Shown one piece after another: positions 1 through 8,469 of a stretch of DNA of 61,081 nt. The stretch lies in NCBI RefSeq assembly GCF_004348995.1, contig NZ_SMKQ01000028.1, positions 1 to 61,081 on the forward strand, read 5' to 3'. Position 1 is the first letter of the stretch. Every line of letters starts with the position of its first letter. The stretch comes from Nonomuraea terrae. Its GTDB lineage: Bacteria > Actinomycetota > Actinomycetes > Streptosporangiales > Streptosporangiaceae. Made by a program: the position numbers and the translations under genes. The notes beneath the pieces were generated by a model that saw nothing but the letters and a program-made list of their open reading frames with translations, was not told where the DNA came from and searched no databases.

Positions 1-134
1 GGGGTGGGCAGGGGCTGGTCGGAATGCGGGAGCGAGCGGCGCTGCTCGGCGGCACGCTGGAGGCCGGGCCGCTGCCCGGTGGAGGGTTCGAAGTACGCGC
101 TGCGCTGCCCGCCGGGCAGGGGGAGGTCACGTGA
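1..134 (+). CDS. Sensor histidine kinase, C-terminal fragment (cut by window edge)
   Basis: Only about the last 44 residues are present, in the frame whose codons start at base 3. They read [16 protein letters not shown] and end in a short beta-rich tail before TGA. The G-x-G-L-x-G-M-R-E-R stretch is the G2-box/ATP-lid region of NarL-type (HisKA_3/HATPase) kinases. The stop overlaps the GTG start of the response regulator (GTGA), so the two are co-translated and form a two-component pair. The sensor part, and so the signal, lies outside the window. Confidence 0.85.
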   Translation, partial: GGQGLVGMRERAALLGGTLEAGPLPGGGFEVRAALPAGQGEVT

Positions 135-790
135 TCCGGGTGCTGATCGCCGATGATCAGGGCATGGTCCGCACGGGTTTCACCGTGTTCCTGAGCACGC
201 AGCCCGACATCGAGGTCGTGGGCGAGGCGGGCGACGGGCGCGAGGCGGTGGAGCGGGCCGCGGAGCTGCGTCCCGACGTGGTGCTCATGGACGTGCGGAT
301 GCCGGTGATGAACGGGCTCGAGGCCACCCGGGAGCTTTTTTCGCGTGCGACCCCGGTGCCCAAGGTGCTCATCCTGACGACGTTCGACCTCGACGACTAC
401 GTCTACGAGGCGCTGCGGGCGGGCGCCAGCGGGTTCCTGCTCAAGGACGCGTCGGCCGCGCAGCTCGCCGAGGCCGTACGCGTGGTCGCGGCCGGCGACG
501 CGCTCATCGCGCCGGCGGTGACCAAACGGCTGATCACGGAGTTCGCCCGGATGGGCGCGACCCGGCCGGTGGCGGGCCGGCGGCCGGCCGAGCTGACCGA
601 CCGGGAGAGCGAGGTGCTCACGCTGGTGGCCCAGGCACTGTCCAACCAGGAGATCGCCGGCAAGCTGTTCGTGGCCGAGCAGACGGTCAAGACGCACGTC
701 GGGCGGATTCTGACGAAACTCGGGCTGCGCGACCGCGCCCAGGCCATCGTGTACGCCTACGAGACCGGCCTCGTCCGCCCCGGCACCTGA
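131..790 (+). CDS. NarL/FixJ-family response regulator
   Basis: 219 aa. The receiver domain (about residues 1-120) has the acidic pair D8/D9, phospho-acceptor D54 in VVLMDVRMP, the T/S switch in LILTTFD and K104 in FLLKDAS. A LuxR-type HTH (about 152-213) follows with [14 protein letters not shown] and the recognition helix [14 protein letters not shown]. It should be phosphorylated by the kinase encoded just upstream and then bind DNA as a dimer. Its targets cannot be read from sequence. It converges on the amine oxidase gene across a strong hairpin and may or may not control the cluster that follows. Confidence 0.93.
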   Translation: MIRVLIADDQGMVRTGFTVFLSTQPDIEVVGEAGDGREAVERAAELRPDVVLMDVRMPVMNGLEATRELFSRATPVPKVLILTTFDLDDYVYEALRAGASGFLLKDASAAQLAEAVRVVAAGDALIAPAVTKRLITEFARMGATRPVAGRRPAELTDRESEVLTLVAQALSNQEIAGKLFVAEQTVKTHVGRILTKLGLRDRAQAIVYAYETGLVRPGT

Positions 791-802
791 CCACGCGCGC
801 AC

Positions 803-869
803 ACCCGTGTGCTCCCCGGCGGTCGTCGGCCGGCGAGCACACGGGTTCGCCGGCCGACGACCGCCGGGG
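803..869. terminator. Bidirectional hairpin with two mutually exclusive stems
   Basis: Two perfect inverted repeats interleave. Arms of 12 bp lie at 803-814 and 835-846. Arms of 23 bp lie at 814-836 and 847-869 with a 10-nt loop. The long stem alone would make a very stable terminator for the convergent genes on either side. No T-run follows, as is usual in actinomycetes. The A-B-A'-B' order means that forming one stem removes an arm of the other, or that a pseudoknot could form. Confidence 0.75.
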
Positions 870-908
870 CGCGACCCGTGGCTCGGCTGGGCGGGCGCCG
901 GGCGGATA

Positions 909-979
909 CGGTCCGGGCGGTTCCTCGGCCGCGCCGGTTCGATCTGAACGGCGGTCCGGGCGGTTCCTCTGCCGCGCCG
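909..979. repeat. Tandem direct repeat (28 bp core, 43-bp period)
   Basis: Bases 909-936 and 952-979 are identical except for one position (CTCGG versus CTCTG). Similarity continues into the following bases: GATCTGAACGGCGG after copy one, GATCTGACCGGCGG after copy two, with a small gap. It lies between the convergent response regulator and amine oxidase genes, beyond the hairpin. No gene is seen here, and the function is unknown. Confidence 0.8.
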
Positions 980-1039
980 ATCTGACCGGCGGTAAGGGCG
1001 GAGTCGTCGGGCGTGCGATCGGTCTGCGGTGGGGTCCTC

Positions 1040-2626
1040 TCAGTTGGCGTTCATGACGCGCTGGTGCAGCCCCATGACGACCTTGCGGGCCGACTCCAGG
1101 GCTCCGGACTGCCAGGCGATCATGTGGCTCAGCCAGTCGCCGGCGAAGTACACGTGGCCGGCGGGCTTGTTGAGGAGCTGGTACGCGCCCTGGCGGGATG
1201 GCCAGCTCACCCATGCGCCCTCGATGTTCGGCTGGAGGTTCCACGCGACGGACACCGACGTCGCCAGCTCGTCGCGATACTTCGCACCGTGGATCTTGAT
1301 GCCCTGCTCGATCGCGCGGCGCTCGCGCTCCGGGGACGTGAGCGCCGCGTACGCGTTGGCCTGGGCGTCGAAGTTGTAGTAGCCGACCACCAGTCCGCGG
1401 GCCGAGCCGTACCCGTAGGAGGGGTAGAGAATCTGGGTCAGGTCGAGGTCGGTGGCGGTGATGCCGCCGTAGATGTCCTCGTCGAGCTCCCACCAGCGGC
1501 GGTTGTACTCCAGCCCGATCTTGCCCGCGTTGACGACGGTCGGGGTGGCGAGGGCGGCCTGGACCTCCGCGCCGAGATTGTGCGCGGTCTTGGCGAGGAT
1601 GTGCGGAGGCATCGCCGCAACGCACAGATCCGCGCTGATCTTCCGGGTAGTGCCGTAGTGGTCCCGGTACTCCACCTCCACGCCGTCCTGCAGATTGGTG
1701 ATCTTCGTGACCTTGGAACGCAGCAGGATCCGCTCGGGCCCGATCCTCGCGGCGAAGGCCCGGGGGATCATGTCCATGCCGCCGACCGGGTGGAACATCA
1801 GCATCGCCTGCTCGTAGCCATGCTCGAACTCGAACCACTGCCCGACGCCGCTCGCCAGCACCTCCGACAGTGACGGCACCGGCCCGAGCACCGTGCCCGG
1901 CTGGTCGCCCGCGCCCGGGTTCACGCTGTAGCCGCGGCGGGGGGTTCCCGTGTACCTGAATCCGCTCGCCTTGTTGCCCACCGCCCCGAAGCTGGACAGA
2001 AACGCGATCAGCCGCTCTTTGTCCTGCGCGGTCAGCGCGGCGTCCAGCGCCCCCGCGTCGGTCGCCCGCGACAGCAGCTCCGCGACGTACCCGTACATGT
2101 CGGCCTTGGCCGTACGCCAGCGGACAGGGGCCCCCACGTGCTGGTGGTAGATGTACGCCTGGGCGTTGGAGTTGGTGAAGATCTCCAGGTCCACGCCCAG
2201 CTCGCGGCAGTAGTCCATGGTGACCATCCACTGCGCCAGCCGGGTCGGGCCCGCGTTGAAGTAGATGCCGTCGCTGAACTTCGCGACCTGGAAGGAGTGG
2301 TTGAGCTCAAGCACCCTGTCGCCGCCGCGGATGGTCCAGTTCCGGCCACCGACCCGGTCGAGCGCCTCCAGGATCGTGCAGTCGTAGCCCGCCTTGCCGA
2401 GCTCGTACGCCGTGGCGAGGCCGGCGATTCCCGCGCCGAGGATCACCACCCTGTTCGCGGACCGCCCGGTGAGTGAGAAGTCGGTCGGCTGCGGCGGCGC
2501 GAAGGCGCCCTTCGCTGACGCCTCGGCGGAGGGCGCGAGCCCAAGTGCGCCCATGGTCGCCAAGAGCGCGCCCGCCCCGCCGGACATGCCGACCGCGGAC
2601 AGGAAATTGCGTCTGCTGTACGTCAA
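1040..2626 (-). CDS. Flavin amine oxidase (L-amino-acid/monoamine oxidase type), Tat-exported
   Basis: 528 aa from a TTG start chosen because GGAGG lies 7 nt upstream and it gives an intact Tat signal (SRRNFLSAVG, hydrophobic stretch, A-x-A near residue 37). The FAD Rossmann motif VVILGAGIAGLATAYELGKAG begins near residue 60, followed by VGGRNWTIRGG. The C-terminal FAD motif is YFAGDWLSHMIAWQSGALES. Family members oxidise primary amines or amino acids to imines with release of H2O2. It is the last gene of the minus-strand run, 118 bp after mtnB, so membership of the same transcript is likely but not certain. Its substrate may be the amine product of the upstream pathway (inference). Confidence 0.85.
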   Translation of the reverse strand: MTYSRRNFLSAVGMSGGAGALLATMGALGLAPSAEASAKGAFAPPQPTDFSLTGRSANRVVILGAGIAGLATAYELGKAGYDCTILEALDRVGGRNWTIRGGDRVLELNHSFQVAKFSDGIYFNAGPTRLAQWMVTMDYCRELGVDLEIFTNSNAQAYIYHQHVGAPVRWRTAKADMYGYVAELLSRATDAGALDAALTAQDKERLIAFLSSFGAVGNKASGFRYTGTPRRGYSVNPGAGDQPGTVLGPVPSLSEVLASGVGQWFEFEHGYEQAMLMFHPVGGMDMIPRAFAARIGPERILLRSKVTKITNLQDGVEVEYRDHYGTTRKISADLCVAAMPPHILAKTAHNLGAEVQAALATPTVVNAGKIGLEYNRRWWELDEDIYGGITATDLDLTQILYPSYGYGSARGLVVGYYNFDAQANAYAALTSPERERRAIEQGIKIHGAKYRDELATSVSVAWNLQPNIEGAWVSWPSRQGAYQLLNKPAGHVYFAGDWLSHMIAWQSGALESARKVVMGLHQRVMNAN

Positions 2627-2744
2627 CGCCGACCTCCAGGATTCAGGACTGTCCGGTCCTCGGGGTAACCGGTCTTCCGGGTGATGCCTGCGGGCAGGGC
2701 GGCCGCCGCACGGGCGAGGCCCCGCTCCACCCGCGGGGAACGGC

Positions 2745-3404
2745 TCATGGCTGTCCTTGGCCCGAGGGCCGGTGGCGCGGGGGCCCCGGCGGATGCTCGG
2801 CGAGTTCCAGCTCCAGCAGCCATTCCACGACTTCGGTGTGGTGGCGGGCCTGCCGGGGATCGGCGCCCCACGCGTACAGGCCGTGCCCGGCGACGACCAC
2901 CGCGGGCATGAGGGGATTGCGGGCGGCTTCGAGCCGGTCGCCGAGCACCGCCATGTCCTGGCTGTTCTCGATGACCGGCAAGACGACGTCCTCGTGGTGC
3001 GCCGCTCGGCCGACGCCTTTGAGCATCTCCAGGTCGCGGAAGACGATCCCGTCGAGCCTGCGCCGCGCGACGGCGACGGCGGCGATGCTGTGGACGTGGA
3101 CGACGGCGCCCGCGCCGGTGAGCCGGGCGATCCGGGCGTGCAGAGCGGCCTCGGCCGACGGTCTGCCGCCGTTGACGGCGGCGCCCGAGTCGTCGACCAG
3201 CACCGCGTCGGACGAGGTCAGTTCACCCTTGTCCAGGCCGCTGGCGGTGACCGCGAGACGCAGCGGATCACGGCTCGTCACCATGGAGAGGTTGCCGGAT
3301 GTACCCCGCATCCAGCCGAACGAGGCGAAGCGGGCCGCCTCGGCGGCCAGCACCGCTCCCGCCTCCGTCAGGGCCAGGTCGCTGGAGCTGTCGATGTCGT
3401 TCAC
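2745..3404 (-). CDS. mtnB: Methylthioribulose-1-phosphate dehydratase
   Basis: 219 aa, GTG start. Class II aldolase fold: GWMRGTSGNLS near residue 30 for substrate binding, the zinc-ligand pair in VVHVHS (H103, H105) and a third ligand in VAGHGLYAWG. It dehydrates 5-methylthioribulose-1-phosphate to the diketo phosphate in the methionine salvage pathway. Adjacent mtnC and mtnD make the assignment firm over the related fuculose/ribulose-phosphate aldolases. It lies 10 bp after mtnC on the same strand. The C-terminal tail (HPPGPPRHRPSGQGQP) is low-complexity and probably dispensable. Confidence 0.92.
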   Translation of the reverse strand: MNDIDSSSDLALTEAGAVLAAEAARFASFGWMRGTSGNLSMVTSRDPLRLAVTASGLDKGELTSSDAVLVDDSGAAVNGGRPSAEAALHARIARLTGAGAVVHVHSIAAVAVARRRLDGIVFRDLEMLKGVGRAAHHEDVVLPVIENSQDMAVLGDRLEAARNPLMPAVVVAGHGLYAWGADPRQARHHTEVVEWLLELELAEHPPGPPRHRPSGQGQP

Positions 3405-3414
3405 CAGGTGCCTC

Positions 3415-4155
3415 TCATGACGTGCTGCTCGCCTCGCTCTGCTCGGCCCGGCCGACCCGGAGGCCGGCGAAGGACTCGACTTCGGGGTGGCCGTCGGCGG
3501 CGTGCCGGTGGTAGGGCTCGCCGGGCCGTCGCACCGCCACGGTGAGCCAGCCGGAGGCCCGCGCGGCGTCGAGTTCGGCCGGCCGGTCGGACAGGAACAG
3601 GGTCCGGCCTGGCCGCGTGCCGATCGCCTCGGTGATGGCCCGGTACGAACCGGGTGACTGCTTGGGGCCGGCGTTCTCGGTGTCGAACAGCCCGTCGACG
3701 AGGGACAGGAGACCGCCCCCGGGGCCGTGGGAGAACCAGTCGCGCTGGGTGGCCACCGACCCGGACGAGTACACGTAAAGCCGCACGCCCGCCTCGTGCC
3801 AGTCGCGTAGGGCGGGTGCCACGTCGTCGAAGAAGTGCGGGACCAGATCGCCGCGCGCGAAGCCCTCGGCCCACACGATTCCCTGCAGCGTCTTCAGCGG
3901 CGTGGCCTTGCGGTCCTCCTCCAGCCAGTCGTCGAGTGCCCGCTCGACGCGTGCCGCGTCCGCGCCTGGATCGCCGAGCAGCCGGCGTGCCTGGTCCATC
4001 GCGCGGCGTACGTCGGGCTCGTGGCCCCGGTCGGCCAGCAGTGCGCCGAACCGGCTACGCGAGTACGGGTAGAGCACCTCGGTGACGTACGCGGAGGCAC
4101 TGGTGGTGCCCTCGATGTCGAGCACCACCGCGTCGGCGTCGAACGTCAGGTTCAC
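3415..4155 (-). CDS. mtnC: Enolase-phosphatase E1 (acireductone synthase)
   Basis: 246 aa, GTG start overlapping the mtnD stop (GTGA). HAD-superfamily catalytic motif [10 protein letters not shown] (nucleophile D13, then E15), motif [13 protein letters not shown] and motif [17 protein letters not shown]. The bifunctional enzyme enolises and dephosphorylates 2,3-diketo-5-methylthiopentyl-1-phosphate to the acireductone used by MtnD. Length is typical of the family (about 230-260 aa). It is translationally coupled to mtnD and sits just upstream of mtnB. Confidence 0.93.
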   Translation of the reverse strand: MNLTFDADAVVLDIEGTTSASAYVTEVLYPYSRSRFGALLADRGHEPDVRRAMDQARRLLGDPGADAARVERALDDWLEEDRKATPLKTLQGIVWAEGFARGDLVPHFFDDVAPALRDWHEAGVRLYVYSSGSVATQRDWFSHGPGGGLLSLVDGLFDTENAGPKQSPGSYRAITEAIGTRPGRTLFLSDRPAELDAARASGWLTVAVRRPGEPYHRHAADGHPEVESFAGLRVGRAEQSEASSTS

Positions 4156-4748
4156 GCGTCCGGCTCCGCGGCGCGGGTCGCGTGGATGGTGTCGAAGTCG
4201 GGGAAGCGGGAGGAGATGTCGGAGCCGGTGAAGGTGCCGATCCAGCCGTCCTCCTCGTGGAAGAACCGGATCGCGGTGAAGGACGGTTCGGTGCCCATGT
4301 CGAACCAGTGCCTCGTGCCCTTCGGGACCCCCAGCAGGTCCCCCTTCTCGCAGTACACGGCGTGCACCTCGCCGCCCACGTGCAGATAGAAGATCCCGGC
4401 TCCGGCGACGAAGAAGCGCACCTCGTCATCGTCGTCGTGGGTGTGCTCGGTGAGGAACTTCTCGCGGGCGGCCCGGGCGCGCTGCGGCCAGTCGGGGTCG
4501 TCACTGGGGTGCAGGGCGACGACGTCGACGGTGACGAAGCCCCCTTCCTCGCTCAGCGCGTCGATCTCGTCGCGGTACGCGGCGAGGACGGTGTCGGCGT
4601 CGGCGTCGGCCGGGACCTCCTCCCGCACCGGCCACTGCTGGTGCCGCACCCCGAGCGGGGCGAGGGCGGCGGCGATCTCGGCCGGGTCGGACGTGCGGCG
4701 GATGACGGTGTGCGGGCCGGAATCCGGCCAGGTGGTCAGAAGCGTCAT
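4152..4748 (-). CDS. mtnD: Acireductone dioxygenase
   Basis: 198 aa cupin. The metal-binding set is visible: H102 and H104 in [10 protein letters not shown]109, and H147 in TRHWFD. The family converts the acireductone to 2-keto-4-methylthiobutyrate plus formate (Fe form), or off-pathway with CO release (Ni form). It follows mtnP after a 106-bp gap, the widest within the salvage block. No transaminase specific for ketomethylthiobutyrate is seen nearby, so the last step to methionine must use another aminotransferase. Confidence 0.93.
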   Translation of the reverse strand: MTLLTTWPDSGPHTVIRRTSDPAEIAAALAPLGVRHQQWPVREEVPADADADTVLAAYRDEIDALSEEGGFVTVDVVALHPSDDPDWPQRARAAREKFLTEHTHDDDDEVRFFVAGAGIFYLHVGGEVHAVYCEKGDLLGVPKGTRHWFDMGTEPSFTAIRFFHEEDGWIGTFTGSDISSRFPDFDTIHATRAAEPDA

Positions 4749-4854
4749 GGGGACTCCAGCGCGGCAGGGATCAGGAAGGAGGGCAGGGGTGAAGGGCGGG
4801 GACGTGGGACGGGTGCCGGAACAGCAGGATCGGGAGTCGCCGGGACGGCGCGCG

Positions 4855-5667
4855 TCATGGCAGCTCGAACGGCAGGGACAGGCCTTCGAGCGCGGTGGCG
4901 CAGGGACACGTGCGATCCTCGGGCAGCAGCCGCGCCGCCCCGACGATCACGTCCCGCAACCGATCGATGTTGGCCCGGAACACCCGGAACACGGTCTCCT
5001 GGTCGACGCTCTCCCCCTGCTGCACGCCCGCGTCATGGTCGGTCACCAGCGCCACGGCGGTGTAACAGAGGGCGAGTTCCCGGGCGAGGACCGCCTCGGG
5101 ATGACCCGTCATGTTGATGAGCGACCATCCGGCCGCCGCGTACCACTGGGACTCGGCCCGGGAGGAGAAGCGCGGGCCCTCGACGACGACCATGGTTCCG
5201 CCGTCGTGGGCCTCGGCGCCGAGGGACGAGGCGGACTTGAGCACGGCCGTCCTGCCCTCCTGGCAGTACGGATCCGCGAACGGCACGTGGACGGCTCCCG
5301 TGTCGTAGTACGTCTGGATCCGGCCGCTGGTGCGGTCCACGATCTGGTCGGGCACGACGAGGCTGCCCGGTCCCAGCTCCGGGCGGAGCGACCCGACCGC
5401 GCAGGGAGCCAGGATCCGCCGTACGCCCAGGGAGCGCAGGGCCCACAGGTTCGCCCGGTAGTTGATCCTGTGGGGTGGAAAGCGGTGGTCGGCGCCGTGC
5501 CGGGGCAGGAACGCCACCCGCCTGCCGCCCACGTCGCCCACCGCGAGGGGATGCGAGGGTTCGCCGTACGGCGTGGTGACCTCGATGTGTTCCGCGCCGG
5601 TGAGCAGTTCGTAGAACCCGCTGCCGCCGATGACGCCGATCTCGGCCCGGTGCGTCCGCGTGCTCAT
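4855..5667 (-). CDS. mtnP: S-methyl-5'-thioadenosine phosphorylase
   Basis: 270 aa from the ATG that overlaps the stop of the mtnA-apt gene (ATGA); the open frame runs further upstream, but only this start gives the family N-terminus [12 protein letters not shown]. Phosphate and purine site motifs are visible: [43 protein letters not shown] and [15 protein letters not shown]. It splits methylthioadenosine with phosphate into adenine and 5-methylthioribose-1-phosphate. Both products are substrates of the fused neighbour. Confidence 0.94.
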   Translation of the reverse strand: MSTRTHRAEIGVIGGSGFYELLTGAEHIEVTTPYGEPSHPLAVGDVGGRRVAFLPRHGADHRFPPHRINYRANLWALRSLGVRRILAPCAVGSLRPELGPGSLVVPDQIVDRTSGRIQTYYDTGAVHVPFADPYCQEGRTAVLKSASSLGAEAHDGGTMVVVEGPRFSSRAESQWYAAAGWSLINMTGHPEAVLARELALCYTAVALVTDHDAGVQQGESVDQETVFRVFRANIDRLRDVIVGAARLLPEDRTCPCATALEGLSLPFELP

Positions 5668-7310
5668 GCCGTCGCCTTCCTGTCGATGCCGTCCGCATAG
5701 CCTGCTCCGCCGTGTCCGGCGGGTACGGCGGGGTCCGCCTCCGGCACGTCGTGCAGGACCAGCAGGGGGTGGCGGGACAACCGCTCGCTCCCGCCGAGCC
5801 CGGCCAACGCCACCAGCACGGCCATGCCCGCCGTACGGGCGCCGCAGGCCGCCACCAGAGCCGCCGCGGCCGCCAGCGTCCCTCCGGTGGCCAGCACGTC
5901 GTCCACGCACAGCACCCGTTCACCGGGGGCGATCGCGCCCTTCTGCACCTCCAGCTGATCGGTGCCGTACTCCAGGGCGTACTCGACCCGGTGCACGGGA
6001 CCGGGCAGCTTCCCCGGCTTGCGGACGAGCGTCAGCGGCAGGCCCGTGCGGGCCGACACCGCGGCCCCGAGGAGGAATCCGCGCGCCTCCACGGCGAGGA
6101 TCCGGTCGACGCCGCCGAAGTGTCCCGCCACCGCATCGGCGAGCTCGGCGAGCAGGCCGGGTTCGGCGTACACCCCGGCGAGATCGCGGAAGACGATCCC
6201 GGGCTCCGGATGGTCGGGGAACGCGGACAGCAGCCCGGCGATCCTGGCCGACAGGGAGCGTGCCGTCGTCCCCGCCGCCCCGGCGGCGGGACCCGTCGCG
6301 AAGTGGCCGGTCACCGTCCGCTGCTCCGAGACGGTCCCGGTGATGAGCCCGGCGGGCGTGACGTCGAACGCGGGGTTGAGGACGCCCGCGCCGGCGGGCG
6401 CCACGGCCACGCCCCCGACGTGAGTTATCTCGGCTGGATCGCGTTCTTCGAGGAGAATGCCCGACCCATCGGGAAGCGACCGGTCCCACGTGGACTCGGG
6501 GGCGACGACGACGAAGGGCACGCCGTGGTGGGCGGCCGCCACGGCGAGCCCGTAGGTACCGATCTTGTTCGCCACGTCGCCGTTCGCCGCGATGCGGTCG
6601 GCCCCCACCAGGACGCAGTCGACCAGCCCCTGGGCCATGGCGGCCGCCGCGGCGGAGTCGGCGCAGATCCGGTAGGGGACGCCCGCCTCGCCCAGCTCCC
6701 AGGCGGTCAAACGGCTGCCCTGGAGCAGCGGACGGGTCTCGTCCACGAGGACTTCGGCGACGTGGCCGCGTCCGGCCAGTTCCAGGATGGCCCCCAGCGC
6801 GGTACCCGTCGCGGCGGTGGCCAGCCGCCCCGTGTTGCAGTGGGTGAGCAGGCGCAGCGGGCGCCTGGCCGTGAGCGACAGCACCAGGTCGGCCGCTCGC
6901 CGGGCCGCGACGCGGTTGGACGCCGTGTCCTCATGAAGCATCGCCGTCGCCTCGGCCAGCACGGCCTCCGGACCGTCGGCGAGCCGGCCGAGCGCACGGC
7001 GGACCCCCCACTCGAGGTTCACGGCGGTCGGGCGCGCCGCCGCGAGGCGGTCGGCGTCGGCCGTCACCGCCGCCGCGGCCTCCTCTCCCGCGGACCCGTG
7101 CAGTCGTGCGGACAGAGCCACGCCCAGGGCGCCGGCCAGGCCGATGGCCGGCGCTCCGCGGATGGCCAACGACCGGATGGCGTCGATGAGTTCGTCCACC
7201 GTGGTCAGGCGCAGCAGGCGGTACTCTCGCGGCAGCGCCCGTTGGTCGACCGCTACGACGGCGTCGCGGTCCCAGCGCAGCGAGGGCGTTCCGGGCTCGT
7301 CTCTGTTCAC
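5664..7310 (-). CDS. mtnA-apt: Fusion: methylthioribose-1-phosphate isomerase + adenine phosphoribosyltransferase
   Basis: 548 aa in one frame. Residues 1-335 are MtnA: RSLAIRGAPAIG, catalytic C158 in LLTHCNTGRLATA, D238 in VGADRIAANGD followed by NKIGTYG. Residues about 350-535 are adenine phosphoribosyltransferase: PEPGIVFRDLAGVYAEP, VEARGFLLG, LVRKPGKLPG and the PRPP loop VLCVDDVLATGGT (467-479). MtnA isomerises methylthioribose-1-phosphate to the ribulose form; Apt turns adenine plus PRPP into AMP. The fusion therefore handles both products of the MtnP reaction. GTG start with GGAGG 5 nt upstream; 30 bp after the ACAD-like gene. Confidence 0.93.
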   Translation of the reverse strand: MNRDEPGTPSLRWDRDAVVAVDQRALPREYRLLRLTTVDELIDAIRSLAIRGAPAIGLAGALGVALSARLHGSAGEEAAAAVTADADRLAAARPTAVNLEWGVRRALGRLADGPEAVLAEATAMLHEDTASNRVAARRAADLVLSLTARRPLRLLTHCNTGRLATAATGTALGAILELAGRGHVAEVLVDETRPLLQGSRLTAWELGEAGVPYRICADSAAAAAMAQGLVDCVLVGADRIAANGDVANKIGTYGLAVAAAHHGVPFVVVAPESTWDRSLPDGSGILLEERDPAEITHVGGVAVAPAGAGVLNPAFDVTPAGLITGTVSEQRTVTGHFATGPAAGAAGTTARSLSARIAGLLSAFPDHPEPGIVFRDLAGVYAEPGLLAELADAVAGHFGGVDRILAVEARGFLLGAAVSARTGLPLTLVRKPGKLPGPVHRVEYALEYGTDQLEVQKGAIAPGERVLCVDDVLATGGTLAAAAALVAACGARTAGMAVLVALAGLGGSERLSRHPLLVLHDVPEADPAVPAGHGGAGYADGIDRKATA

Positions 7311-7340
7311 ATCGCCTCCGTGAGGCTGGTCAGGGGGTCG

Positions 7341-8444
7341 TCACGGGATGATGAGGGGCTCGCCGAGGACGAAGCGGTCCAGGGCGTCGGCCATGGCGCT
7401 TCTCGACGGGGGATGGAAGGCCAGCGCCCGGACCGCCGAGAACAGCGTCGCGCTGACCCCGCTGACCATGTACGGCGTCCCGCCGAGCAACTCGGTGGCG
7501 AGCGCGGCCACCCGCTCGATGGTCCGCTGGGCCGAGTACCGCACGTACAGCGCACGGGCCACGCCGGCCGGATCGTCCTGCCCGAGCTCGCACGCGCGCG
7601 CGACCGCTTCGAGCGAGGCCATGACGGTCTCCAGCTCGCCGACCAGTTCGACCCGTTCGGCGGCGGTGCCGCGGCGCCGCTCGAGCACCGTCTCGACCAG
7701 TCCGCTGGCCGCGCCCACGTAGCTCGCCGTGACGAGGAGCTCGAAGGTGTGGAAGGCCGTCGACAGCGCGGCGTTCAGCGACTGCGGGTCGCCCAGGAGG
7801 GACATGCACTCGTCCGGCACGTCGACGTCGGTCAGCACCACCTCGTGCGTCTCGGAGCCGACCAGCACGGGCGAGCTGCGGAACGGTCTGACCGAGACCC
7901 CTTCGGCGTCAGCCGGAATGATGGCGAGCGCCATCTCCGAGCCGTCCGTGTCGGCGGAGGACAGGGCGACGCTCGCGGTGAGGAAGTCCATCGACTCCGA
8001 GAGGCTGCACGGCTTCTTGGCGCCGTTGAGGCGCCACCCCTTCTCGAGGCGCTCCGCCCTCATGGTAGGTGCGAGCACGCTGGCGCCGGGCCTGCCCTCT
8101 CCGAAACCGGAGGCGATGTACAGGTGGTCACCGGCGACCGCGCGGAGCAGATCCTCGGTCGCGGCGCACGGCGGCATGGCGAGCACCGTGCAGACGTGCA
8201 TGTTGACGGCGACGGCCAGCGACGGCGACCGGGCGCCGAGCACGCGCTGGATGTGCAGGGCGTCGACGAGCGACGCGCCCAGGCCGCCGAGCTCGCCCGG
8301 GACCACGAGGCCCGGACCGCCGGCCTGCCTGAAGATGCGCAGGCCCGGTGACGTGGCGGACTCCAGCTCGGCCGTTCCCGTCTCCCGGAGCTGCCGGTCG
8401 AGGCCGGGCAGCAGGCGTTCGGCCGTCGACAGTTCATCGGTCAT
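7341..8444 (-). CDS. Acyl-CoA-dehydrogenase-fold flavoprotein, possibly an oxygenase
   Basis: 367 aa from ATG 8444. A TTG five codons upstream (8459), with GAGGGAAAGG before it, is an alternative start with a better ribosome site. Seen: an ACAD-like N-terminal domain (GGPGLVVPGELGGLGASLVDAL), the middle beta domain (RLNGAKKPCSLSESMDFLTASVA) and the C-terminal helical bundle. The C-terminus reads LLGGTPYM...AVRALAFHPPSRS. I cannot find the usual catalytic glutamate or the eGT motif there, so it may not be a true dehydrogenase. Related ACAD-fold proteins act as flavin-dependent N- or C-oxygenases with a separate reductase; one is encoded at 17217-18314 (inference). Confidence 0.75.
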   Translation of the reverse strand: MTDELSTAERLLPGLDRQLRETGTAELESATSPGLRIFRQAGGPGLVVPGELGGLGASLVDALHIQRVLGARSPSLAVAVNMHVCTVLAMPPCAATEDLLRAVAGDHLYIASGFGEGRPGASVLAPTMRAERLEKGWRLNGAKKPCSLSESMDFLTASVALSSADTDGSEMALAIIPADAEGVSVRPFRSSPVLVGSETHEVVLTDVDVPDECMSLLGDPQSLNAALSTAFHTFELLVTASYVGAASGLVETVLERRRGTAAERVELVGELETVMASLEAVARACELGQDDPAGVARALYVRYSAQRTIERVAALATELLGGTPYMVSGVSATLFSAVRALAFHPPSRSAMADALDRFVLGEPLIIP

Positions 8445-8469
8445 GAAGTGCGGGGGCAATGCCTTTCCC

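Noticed and set aside
5712..8351. An 879-codon plus-strand frame across mtnA-apt and the ACAD-like gene
   Set aside because: Same reason: antisense shadow with low-complexity translation.
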